Assembly (NCBI GenBank): GCA_028583415.1
Contig: CM053265.1
Location: forward strand, 20,468,830 to 20,532,829
Length of the DNA stretch: 64,000 bases
Direction: 5' to 3'
Source: Protea cynaroides
Lineage: Eukaryota > Streptophyta > Magnoliopsida > Proteales > Proteaceae
This document shows positions 45,010-55,951 of this stretch, piece by piece; position 1 is the first letter of the stretch; every line of letters starts with the position of its first letter. A model generated the notes under the pieces. It was not told the DNA's origin. It ran no database searches and saw only the letters and a list, made by a program, of their open reading frames with translations. Both the position numbers and the translations under genes were made by a program.

Positions 45010-45475
45010 TCACATTTATGACCTTCACAATGGACAGTGGGTAGCAAGTTTCCAAGCTGCATCTGGTAAAGCTATTTCATTACCAAGCACCAGAAAAACT
45101 CCCAATTGTTTCCATACTTTGAAGTCAATCAAATTTTTACTTGGATACATCTCAAGACATGTCGTCATTTTTAATGAAGGGTTGTTCCCTTTACAACCAA
45201 CATCAAATTCTGTCAATTTAGAAAGATCTGATGATAGTTAAAGTTTTCCAGATCTGTGTACTTTTTCATAGTGGATTCAGCCTCAATCCTCACACTCATC
45301 AACACCAAATTCAGGTACACAGTCGCATATATCTCATTCACATTTTCCAGTTGAGTCATGTGAGGCTTTTGATCCACCTTCTCACATTTTCCAGAATGAT
45401 GGTGTGCTGTCCATCATTCTTGAACCTCTCACTAACATTTCAGTTCCTAATTTAAACATCATACAGTCCATACAA
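45010..45475 (+). pseudogene. Captured Copia pol fragment (integrase C-terminal region)
   Basis: Residues GYISRHVVIFNEGLFPL match the conserved VYISRHVxFxExxFP motif at the end of Copia integrase. The following serine/histidine-rich part (PQSSHSSTPNSGTQSHISHS) looks like the linker before reverse transcriptase. Stops and a shift occur near 45235. Same strand as the fragment at 42540-42965, so both may come from one Copia split by the NAC segment. Confidence 0.6.
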
Positions 45476-45730
45476 TCCTTTTCAATAACATGCACAAAAA
45501 ATGAAATAGGGACTTAAGGAAAAGATTTGGGAGACCATAAATAGTTTTACAATCATCCAACCAAACCATATCAAAACATTCATCCAAATATAGTTTTACA
45601 ATCATCCATAAACATAACCAACACAGTCATCCATAAACATAATCCGAAACCATAAAAATTAAACCAAAATATAGTTTTAAAACCATCCATAAACATAATC
45701 CATCCAACACATTTATCCATAAAGGAGTTA

Positions 45731-48700
45731 TCATCCAATTCTTCCATCATTGGTTCTAGCTCTTTTCCTATTCTGTTCTACTTTCTCTATTTTTTTCTCC
45801 TTCAGTCTGGCTTGAATGGTGCTAGTAGTTGGGTTAGCAGAATTTTGAGATCTTGTTTGCATGGGTGAAGGAGAGATGTCATCCACTTTGTTAGCCATTC
45901 CTTTTCTCTATATATAAAAAAATAAAAAAAAAGAACGTAAGTAATAATAAGACAATTTTGCACCAAACAATAGAGATAGTAATAATACCTTGACTCCTTG
46001 GCCCTGTTTCCTCATTTTCTGTTTCCCTCTAACAGGTGCTCTTTGACAGGTTCTTCTATTGTGGCCTATTTCTTTGCAGTTCACACATCTGACAGTTCCT
46101 AATCTCCTCTTAAAATCAGAAGGAACTGCTTCCCCAGCTTCTCTTCTTCTGTTTTTATGGGGTCTCCCAGATAACCTTCTCAATGGTGGAGCCTTCACAA
46201 CATCATCACCTTCCTGTACTTTTAGTACTGCTAGATCTGGCAGTGAGTGGATTAATTCACCATATGTTTGCATATATCTATAAGTGGTGTAGTATTCACT
46301 GCAATAGTCTTCAATGTTTTTCCTTTTCAATACCATGGTAGCTATTGCATGCTTGCATGGGAGGCCAGAACTTTCCCAATACCCACACCCACAAGACATG
46401 GTATCCAACTTGACAGTGTATCTGCTCCTCTCATCCATCACCTCAAACTCATCCACCCCACACTGAATAGTTCTACAACTTCTAGAACTATTCTTTGTCA
46501 AATCCAGCTTGGTTTTGATCTTAGGTGTGAATTTTCCCATGAAGCTACAACCTGTTTCATATCTCTGCATTAATCTACTCATCAGCTTGATCCGAATATG
46601 GTCCAATAATGGAATGATGGCCTTGCCTCTAATGGGACCAATCCATTGGTTGAAAGACTCAGACATGTTATTTGTAACGTGATCAGTCTTCCCTCTGTGA
46701 TCAAATGCATGTCTGGCCCATAGAGATTTATCTAATCTATTCAACCACTGGTATGCCTCATTGTTAAGAGCCTTCAATTTTTCCATTGCTATTTGGAAGT
46801 CAAACAGATTTGCCGACTTACAGGCTGCCCAAAACTGTCTCCTTAATATGACACCAGGGAATTTGTTTTTGAAGTTGTTGTAGAGATGCCTACAACAATG
46901 TCTTTGTCTTGCTTGTGGAAAAATATTCCCAATCGCATCTGAGAGACCCTATAAAACAATAAGGGAGAGGAGCAAATTGATTAGAAGTCAATAAAAAAAA
47001 GAAGAAGAATGAAACTGTAACAGACGTGGTTAAATGTAATGTACCTTCTGTTTATCTGACATAAATGTCAGAGGACCATTACCATGGGTCTGTGAAATTC
47101 CAAGCTTTAAACATTCAAGAAACCAGAGCCAACTATCCTTATTCTCACATTCTACCACCGAATATGCTATTGGAAATAGCCCATTGTTCCCATCCACTGC
47201 AATAGCTGATAACAACACTCCTCCAAACATGGATTTCAAATGACATCCATCAAGACCAATCAGTGGTCTGCATCCTTTTAGAAATCCAGTCTGACATGCT
47301 TTCAAACATACAAATACCCTTTTAAAAACAGGGGGATTACTCATATCTATCCTCTCATAGTACTGCAGTTTGAAGATTGTACCGGGGTTATGCTCCATCA
47401 ACAACTTACCATAACTAGGCAACAGAGAATAAGATTGCTCAAATGATCCTTCATTTTGCTGTTTGGCAATCAAGCGTGCCCTATACAGTTGCTTGTCATG
47501 TGGAACAATCCCGTACCTTGCAATTAGAGCTGCTTTCATGCTCTCATTTTTCAAGTCAGGATCGGCCTTAAGTCTATCTGCAAATTTTTTAGCAATCCAA
47601 CTTGATGTAGCACAACTATTTTTTGCAACCTTACCACATGAATGATTAGAATTGAAGGTCTTCACCATGAAAGTTGTTCTATCATCGCATGTAGAAGCAT
47701 GTATTCTCCAATTACAACCCTCTTCAACACAAACTGCAGTTACTCTTGTTTTTTCATTTTTTGCTCTTAAAATCTCGATACCTTCTTCAATCACATAATC
47801 TTTAAGAGCAGCACGGAAAGCATGTACATCTGCAAAAATTAAACCAACCCTCATCTTACCTTTTTCAGTTTGATCTATGTTACGCTCCTCCCAACAATCA
47901 ATTTCATCTGGCGAGTCATCAGACTTGATATCTGATAATTTGTCATCACTGTCTGTAACCCCACCCATATCTTCATCAATCTCTAAATCTTTCTCACTAT
48001 TAGTGCTATCATCATCTCCTACTTCATTACTATCTTTACCCCATTCAGAATCCACAGAATCATCATCCCCCATTTCCTCATCTCCTATATCCTCATCTCT
48101 TACTGCTTCATCTCTTACTGTCTCATCTCTTACTGCCTCATCTCTTACTGTCTCATCTCCTACTGCCTCATCACCTACTTGCTTATCAACAAACTGATCA
48201 TCACTGTCACAATCTTCATCGCTACTCAGATTGAATAATTGTGTATTTTCCAAACTGGAAGAAGCACCAGGTGTAAGTTCCCTTCTCCTTTGCACATAAT
48301 CTCTACCACATCCATGAATGGTCACAGAAGAATTACTAATGTTATTACTCACCCCAGTAATAGCAAATCTTTGCACAATTGGAGTAGATACAGTCTTCTT
48401 ACAAAGAGTCTTCTTTGTAATAGTCCTCTTACAAAGAGTCTTCCTAGATACAGTCTTCTTATTCTTGAAGCTGCTATTCTCAACCAAAGTTTGACTTGAC
48501 CTCTGCATAAGTGATTTGTGGTACCCATTGACTGTATAATTTATGGAAAATTCCTTACTGACTTCAACTCCAAATACAAAGCACTGTATAGGTTGATCCT
48601 CATTCTCGTACTCATGAAACATATGCAGTACATCGCTGTCAGATCCTAAGACAAGTTCTTTAACACCGTCCGGTAGAAAAACCTTAACTGAGAAGTTCAC

Positions 48701-48841
48701 TGTCTTTCCATCTGGTATATCTTTCAACACCATGGAGTATGCATCACACACCACATCAATGTATCCATACCTCTCCGGATCAACAATCTTGTGCTCAGAA
48801 TAGTTTCCATAAATGTAAATTAAACTAATTGGATCACCCAT
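45731..48841 (-). CDS. mudrA: MURA-type MULE transposase, three exons, intact
   Basis: Join of 48841-47045, 46948-45989 and 45907-45731 on the minus strand, 977 residues, both introns GT-AG in phase 0 and no internal stop. Domains: an N-terminal plant-MULE domain (1-100); an acidic tract with DEAVRDETVRDEAVRDE repeats at about 210-270; the MuDR DNA-binding zinc domain from 333; and the MULE catalytic domain with LIGLDGCHLK (D531), FMSDKQK (D596) and a candidate third acid E654. After these come a SWIM zinc finger (CGCGYWESSGLPCKH, 785-799), a CCHC knuckle (CVNCKEIGHNRRTC, 887-900) and a basic tail. It would bind the TIRs and cut and paste the element. The start ATG at 48841 fits MGDPISLIYIYG. 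Confidence 0.93.
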
Positions 48842-50203
48842 AACTTAAGCTGTGAATGAAAAACAAGCTTCAGTTAGGAAAAAATAATACCCCTTCAACA
48901 TTAACAATTATCAAACCCAAAGCATTATTAGAATTTAAGGAATTTAAATTGATGACACAAACATGCACACACAAATGTCAATTAAATTGATGATATTTAG
49001 AAACTGAGCTCATGGTTTCAGTCATGTGCTAAAGCAACAGTAATTAATAACACACTTTAGTACAGATACTAAGGAAAAGAGATGGTCCAACCACCTATCA
49101 ATGTATGCTGTAACTGGTTCTGAACACCTCTTCAAAGTCAAATCTGAAATATCAGTTCACTAAACAGAATTTTGAAAATTTGTGTTTTGAACTAAGAAAC
49201 TCAAAATCGATAAGAAAGATGGAACTATTAAAAATAGTTTCTGAAATCATGATTTAAGAAGATTAAAAAGAACTGACCTGATTATTGGCAAGAAAAGGCT
49301 AGCATATCATGGATTAATCAAGCAATAAAAAATAGGAAAGTTAAAACACGGGTACTAAAGAAAGTTCTGAAACTGACCTGATTTTAATGGAAGAAAAGGA
49401 AAAGAGACAATTAAAAAAATAAAAAAATAAAAAAACCTTAAACGACGGTAATGAAGGAAGCAGTTCCCAATCAATCCATCTTGTAATATGGATAATATGG
49501 CTTAAACTTGAGAACGCAATAAAAAAACAGTATAAATTGGTAAAGGGAAACAACAGGAAAACAAAAAAACTACAAACCCTAGATTAACCACAACAAATTT
49601 TCAAATCCTAGCTAACCAATCATTTATGCATATTAGCCACCAAAATTTTGAAAACCCTAGCTTGACGAATGGAGAGTAATGGGGTTTCAAACCTGATTAG
49701 AATGAAAGATAAGGGATTGAAATCGGACGAACCTTCCCGAATACAATGCCACTCTTCTCTGAGTTGCAGTTGATGTCTTCTCTGTGAAACCCAGTTCTGA
49801 GCTACACTCAACGTCTTCTCAGTCGGCATCTCCTTCAATCGATCGCTTTTTTTCTTCGTTCTTCTCTTTCAGTCGGGAGCAATGAAAATGGAGGATTGAA
49901 GAATGAGATTTCGTTTTCTCGTTTGGTCTCTTCTCTTTCAGTCGGGAGCAATGAGATTGGAGGATTGAAGAATGAGATGTTGTCTTCTCGTTCAGTCTCC
50001 TCTGTTTCAGCAGAGAGCAAAAATTCTCAAATTTAAAAGATGAACAAAGAGAAGATTGAAGGAAAGGCAAATTAAAAGGTAAAGGTAAAAGGGTATTTTA
50101 GACTTTTTAGTTCATTCTAAAGGGTATTTTGGCCATATTAAATAGAATAAATAGGTTAAAATTTAAGCCTGGACTGGTTCGTGAACCTGATGTAAGTTAA
50201 AGG
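48842..50203 (-). promoter_or_regulatory. Upstream region and leader of the MURA gene
   Basis: Non-coding AT-rich 1.36 kb between the right TIR and the MURA start codon. It has a near-duplicate pair of ~65-bp units with GTCGGGAGCAATGA, GGAGGATTGAAGAATGAGAT and TCTTCTCGTT at about 49870-49990. Short ORFs from these units have no domain. It may contain a leader intron. Confidence 0.55.
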
Positions 50204-50283
50204 GTGGTAGTCGTCCGGTTCAACAAACTATTAAGGTAACTGGAATCGGGTTAAAGTACAGGGGTGGTATGTGTCAATTACCC
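50204..50283. repeat. Right terminal inverted repeat of the MULE
   Basis: Reverse complement of the left TIR, ending ...GGTATGTGTCAATTACCC. It is followed by the TSD TAATTTAAA. Confidence 0.93.
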
Positions 50284-50292
50284 TAATTTAAA

Positions 50293-51618
50293 ACTACTGT
50301 AAGTCTACTATTTGATAAAAGTACTAATGACCGAAGTTGCTACTGAAACTGGGCTGGCTGACGTGTCTGGTCTCCTGCCAAAAAGAAGATGTTATTAGAG
50401 GTTGGACTGGGTAGTCTGGAGATCACTCTGACAATTAAGTCAGTAATAAAACACACAATATGGAGCTTACAAGAAAAACGTAAGCTCCTTAGAGTGAGGT
50501 AAGCCTGAGTATTCTCTGAGTAAAAGGTGTGGTGAAGTCAAAGTGATTATACTTGTAATCATTGAGTGTATATATAGAGTAAATACCTTTAGTTTGAGCT
50601 GGATACGACATTGAGTGTCCGAGTTGGATGACGAGATTGCTCTCCTAGCGACATAAGTCGGCCACAACCTGGAGTTGTAGGATGAAGATCCTACGGCTAG
50701 GAAGAGTTTCCATCACCTGTATTCCAGGTTGCTGATGATTATCCATTGCGGAGGAGGAGTTCTATTTCATGTTTGACTCCTAATTACATTGTGTCAGGGG
50801 ACTATCCACTAGTGCACAAGATATCCCATTGAAGTACGCCACCGACTGGAAGTCCTAACACGTACTAGACTGCACATACATCCCCTCATTGCATGAGAGT
50901 ATTCTGGAAGTGACACGTGTGTAGGCACTTGTCGTCCCCTTATCTTGATACGTGTATGAACATGTGTAATCTTCTTATTGATGGGTGAAATATATTATCA
51001 AAAGTTGCCCCTTGCTTCTTTAGGCTCATCGAGTTCGAAGGAGCAACCTCGATATCTATCATTGTTTCGTCTGAATACCGAGATGTAGAAATTTGAAGTC
51101 GTATCTCCCCAGGTTGGGCATTGTCCGAGTTAGGATAATACTATCCACCTTAACTGATGCGGATCTTTCGTTCTCCTTGATGAGAGACACAGGTTGGCAT
51201 CAGGCCCGACCTTAGTGCGAGATATAGGTCAACATCAAGCCCTACCCTTAAGTCATTAGATACAACTCTCTGCCGAATTGAGGTGTAGGAAGAAAATTCA
51301 AGCTGAGACCGATGCACGTGGGCCCCAAGATCACCAGTCCCGAGGGGTGAAGTTGCGATAACCACCATTTTCATGAGAATTCACAAGACTTTTTGAAAAC
51401 CCTAATCAACACGATCTCCTGATAGCTGGATTCACTACGAATATGAAGTGTTGGACCTTGGAAGGCTACCATGTGTGCAACACGACTGCCCATTTCACAC
51501 CACGACACAAGAAATCATAAGACGCTGATGCAAGCCTGCTTCTTCATCTCTATAAGCACCCTATTTTTGCTTCACCAATCTCTCACAACATTTACCAATC
51601 ACTGTAGGGTTAACCTGT
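50293..51618. other. L1 scrap (to about 50340), then no recognised gene
   Basis: The first ~48 bp continue the L1 RNase H fragment of 40789-41076. The rest has no ORF with a domain. Tracts such as AAGTTGCCCCTTGCTTCTTT and GTATATATAGAGTAAATACC suggest old LTR material, but I found no paired repeat. Confidence 0.4.
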
Positions 51619-54600
51619 GTCACCCCCTAACATTAAGAACCTCCATCTTCCATTTTTAAGAACATCCTGTGTCATTCCCCCCTTTAGGTTAAAAGACTTT
51701 CCATAAATAGTCCCTAGTGTCCTAACCATAGGTAGAGTCTAAAATTTCCATAAATAGTCCTCATAGAGTCCAAACCTACCATAAATAGCCTCATTGAGTC
51801 CAATTTATCCCTTAAGTTAGAAATTTGCCATAAATAGACTTTCTAGTGTAACCTTGAACCTAGGTTAGAAACTTACTATAAATAAATCTTGTAGTGCTAA
51901 ATCACCCTTAGGATCCTAAAACTACCTTATTTAGGTCATTTAGGGTCATTTCCTAACCTAAAACCACCTAGAATCATCCTAGGGGCATTTTGATTATTTT
52001 GGTCAAAGATGGTCAAAGTTGATCAAAGTATGAAACAGTGGGAGAGAGTTATTGAAATCCACTTGAGAAAAGAAACTACCATTACAGAGAATCAATTTGG
52101 TTTTATGTCAGGTAGATCCACAACAGAGGCTATTTACTTGCTTAGGAGACTCATGGAAAGATGTAAAAAAGGCAAAAAGGACCTCCATATGGTTTTTATC
52201 GATCTAGAAAAGGTTTATGATAGAGTTCCTAGGAAGTTAATCTAACAAGTATTAGAGAAGAGATGTGTTTCAAGAAAATATGTGGACCTAGTTAAGGATA
52301 TGTATTATAATGTGTTGACTAGCGTAAAAATCATAAGGGGTCATGGTCATAAATTCTCAATTACAATGGGGTTACATCAAGGATCAGTTTTAACCCCTTA
52401 TTTGTTTGCCCTCATTATGGATGATCTAACAAGAGACATTCAAGATGAAGTTCCTTAGTGTATGCTTTTCGTTGATTATATTGTTTTGGTGGATGAGATA
52501 AAGACAGGGATTAATGCAAAGTTGGAGCTATGGAGATCATCGTTGGAATCAAAAGGTTTTAAGATCAGTAGGACGAAGACGGAGTATATGGTGTGTCACT
52601 TTAGTAACATAAGGACGGATAATGTGGTGGTGAACATTCTTAAGAGGAAGATACAGTAAAGTGATCATTTTAGGTATCTGGGTTCAATCATAAACAAAGA
52701 AGGTGATATAGACGATGATATTTCACAAAGGATTAAAATAGGATGGATGAAGTGGAGAAGTGCTTCTGGAGTATTGTGTGATCGCCGTATTCCTTAAAAA
52801 CTTAAAGGAAAATTCTATAAGAAAGTTATTTGATCGGCTATGATGTATGGTGCAGAATATTGGGCAGTTAAGAAGCATCATACTGATAAATTTAGTGTAG
52901 TTGAGATGAGGATGTTAAGATAGATGTGTGACAAAACTAGGAAGGATAAGGTAAAGAATGATCGTATTAGAACTGATTTGGGAGTAACGTCGATACATGA
53001 TAAGTTACAAGAAAGTTGTTTGAGATGGTATGACCATGTTCAACGGAGGCCGTTAGATGTTCTCATTCGGATGAGTGATTTGATTCAGGTTGAAGGTGTT
53101 AAAAGAGCTAGGGGTAGACCTAAGATGACTCTAGGGGAAGTGGTGAAGAAAGACACGTATAGCTTAGGCTTTGCTTTAAGTATGACATCTAGCAAAGCTG
53201 ATTGACAGACAAGAATCCATGTAGCCGACCCCATTTAGTTGGGAGAAGGCTTTATTGTTGTTGTTATGGTCAAAGTTGATCAAAGTTGGTCAAAATAGTC
53301 AAAATAATCAAAGTTAGTCCATACTTAAACCCTAGAGTCAACCTTGAGTTATCTAGAGTTAAACCTAGTCAAAACCCTATTCAACCCATCCTAGTTACCT
53401 ATTGACCCTCTAGGTGTCAATTTGAGTGGCCATGTGTCACCTAGAACTCATACCCATTCATTCCCCCTATAGTCTATAGGTGATGTAAGAGAAAGAAAGG
53501 AAAAGAAAAGAAAAAAAATAAAAAAATTTGGAAAGTTATATAGGCTAATTGGTCTCTAATTAGAGACTAATTCAAAGATCCTATTCTAGTCATTAGTAAG
53601 GTGCCATGTGTCATACACACATTAGAGACAAAAATTTAACTCTAAACAAGGAAATTAGTTCAAAGAAGGAAGTTACTACTTACTATGAGTTGGCAAGGGA
53701 AGAGCCTTGGCCTATAAGTAAGACCAAGGGAAGCCCCATAACTCAAACTCATGAAAATAGGAGGCCCCTATTGGCATGAACAAGGAGCAAGGGAGAGAAA
53801 GAAAAGGAGAAGCACTCACCTCCACCTCTTCCTTCAAGCTCCAAGTTTCCAACAAAGGGTTTCCATCCCTATAATAGGGAAAAGGTAAGTCTCCTTCCCC
53901 ACCTCCATTAAAGCTTCCAAGTTATGCACGTTAAAATAAAACTTGCACAGGAATAAGTATAGATTGACATATATGTTTGCTTTTTTGTGTGATTTTCACC
54001 ATTGATTTTCAGATATGATATTTTTTTTTGTAATATATATTAAGGAGTACCTCCTCCAAATTTGAGCTCCAACCATGGAGATTTACGTAGGCAAAAAAAA
54101 TCCATGAATGAAGTTTAGATCTAAAAGAGCCATATTTGGAACCAGAGTGTAGCAGTCACATTAGACATAGAAAATGTGTTTTTCTGACCTCCAAATAATT
54201 ATGAGACATGTCCCAATGAGTTAGGAATATCCTCCAAAAAATCCAAATTGATTTGGATTTCGGAGGACCTAAAAAAAATCATACACTGCATAGAAGTCAG
54301 AAACAGAGACAAAATAAGAGTGCTCTGTTCATGGCCTAGAAATAGGTTTTCCACTAGGAATTTCAAAAAAATTCAAATATGAAAAATGTAGCCCATGAAG
54401 TAATCTAATTTTCAAAACTTGTTTGGAGTAATTTGGACAAAAATTGAATTTTTGATTACATTGAATTCAGCCAGTCAGGAAACCAGAATCTAGAAAAAGA
54501 TTTTGCATCATCTCAAATGTTAAATATGACCATCATAAAGCTTCTTTTTGTAAAAATTTTAAAAAGAAAAAAATTAATTTTTTCAATCTAAGTTCTAGAC

Positions 54601-54690
54601 ATGTGATTGGATTTGATTTTCATGATGTATTCAATTTGATATGGATTTTCATGAAGTTTTGAACAAGGAACTTATAAATGTTACTCCAAC
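51619..54690 (+). repeat. LTR-like non-coding block, possibly an old solo LTR
   Basis: It begins TGTCACCCCCTAACA, similar to chromovirus LTR starts. It has degenerate repeats of CCATAAATAGTCC(T/C) at about 51700-51890 and a promoter-like GGCCTATAAGTAAG at about 53700, followed by a purine-rich leader-like tract. The 3' limit and TSD are not visible. The RTE LINE at 52030-53265 sits within it. Confidence 0.3.
52030..53265 (+). mobile_element. RTE-clade LINE, 5'-truncated, with 21-bp TSD
   Basis: It encodes an RTE reverse transcriptase from the fingers onward (ENQFGFMSGRSTTEAIYLLR, FIDLEKVYDRVPRKLI, GLHQGSVLTPYLFALIMDDL, MLFVDYIVL in place of the FADD motif). The thumb (MMYGAEYWAVKK, EMRMLR, GVKRARGRPKMTLGEVVKKD) and the closing HVADP-like segment follow. 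Stops lie near 52242, 52456, 52657, 52795 and 52831. The 3' end is TTATTGTTGTTGTT, the usual RTE tail. The 21 bp at 52009-52029 are repeated exactly at 53266-53286, a perfect TSD. It was truncated on arrival and has decayed since. Confidence 0.92.
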
Positions 54691-55951
54691 TTAAGTAACT
54701 CCTACCACCCAAGTAGATGAGTGTTGAATAACAAATGGGTAATGATATTCAATTTGCGGGAGCTTTTTTTCTTCTTGGTTTAAATGTCCTAGTTTCATAT
54801 AAGGAAGACAACAGAACCATGTCATTGCCATGGATATGGTGAGAGTATTGTTCAACCCTAGTGTCGTTGGCAAGGTTGTGAGCAATTGTAATCAACTGTC
54901 TGATTGCTTTAAAATTATTAAAAACTTAAAAGTACCTAGCAGTTCATAAATATCTAGCAAAAAGGGAAAAAAGATCTTAAGGCCATCTATTGGTATCTGG
55001 TTTTGATACCCATCCTATGAGTAACGAGATATCCGTTTCAATCTCTAATCGATCATGTCCCAGCATCCTGGCTTTGATGAGTCCCACCTTCAATCCTCTG
55101 ACCTCACATTTATGCGTCGAGCTTACATTACCATAATTCGAAACTACTGTAAGTCTACTGTTTGATAAAAGTACTGATGACCAATTGCCTATGGTGAAAA
55201 TGCCATCAGAAATGAGGGTAGGCATTGCAGTGGTGAGAATATTAGAATAGATGTGATATAGAGAAGGGGCATCTCGCCCTGGAATAAATAGGTACAATTG
55301 GGGTGGCACATGGTGGCCCATAAGGTTAAGATCATTAACCCAGGTGTTCACTAACTTTAGGACATGAATTTGGGTTTAGTTGTATACCTTAGAAAACCAG
55401 TTGGTTTTGTTGGTACCATAGAAAATACCCAATTATCAAAGAAATGGAAAGAATCCTTGACATTGACTCTCAATTAGGCAAGGTAATAGAGTAGACTCAT
55501 AGCACAAGTACGAAAAGATTATCAGCCCACAAGAATTCCCTTTGCAGACCAAGATTTAAAGCAGCCCAGACTCATTTGGAGTATAGGCATGCAAGAAGAA
55601 GGTGCCATAAGGTCTCATCTCCTTGATCATAGAACGGGCACAGAGTGGAGATGTTCAACCATCAGCCAAGGGAAGACTTTATTGGAAGCCCTTTCTAGAG
55701 GCATTTCCAAAGGAAGTGTCAAAACTTTGGGTGAATAAGTAGTTTCATAATTGCTTTTCAGAGTTTCTGGCGAGATACTGGTGTGGATGGGCTCATACAT
55801 TTAGTGATGTGGTGGTACACCACTCTAGTTGATAATATACCTATTGCGGATGATGGGAGGTAAGGCGATAGAGACATCTCATTAGGGAGAGTGGGATTTA
55901 GAAGATGGTGTTAGCAACGTCTGTTGAGAAGAGGGAAAACATGAGGGGGAT
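54690..55951 (-). pseudogene. L1 LINE remnant: zf-RVT and RNase H region, cut by the Tekay LTR
   Basis: In minus sense a degenerate zinc-binding region (PLCARSMIKEMRPYGTFFLH) is followed by RNase H-like residues (SDGIFTIGNW, EVRGLKVGLIKARML, DRLEIETDISLLIGWVS). There are many stops. The part 54837-55182 is a paralogue of the sequence around the MULE insertion. At 55951 it is interrupted by the LTR of the Gypsy element to its right. Confidence 0.7.

Larger units (their letters stand above)
41077..50283 (-). mobile_element. Autonomous Mutator-like element (MULE) with two convergent genes and captured DNA
   Basis: Terminal inverted repeats begin GGGTAATTGACACATACC at both ends; the first 48 bp are identical and similarity continues to about 80 bp. 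The TSD TAATTTAAA is a perfect 9 bp (41068-41076 and 50284-50292). The element carries an intact MURA transposase gene reading inward from the right end and an intact small GRF zinc-finger gene reading inward from the left end. Between them are captured Copia-pol and NAC-gene pieces. Intact frames and a perfect TSD suggest a recent insertion. Confidence 0.95.

Noticed and set aside
47877..48197. 106-codon Ser-rich plus-strand frame
   Set aside because: Complement of the acidic repeat of MURA; not independent.
54977..55351. 124-codon frame as a host gene
   Set aside because: Residues and paralogy to 40789-41076 show it is a decayed L1 RNase H region.
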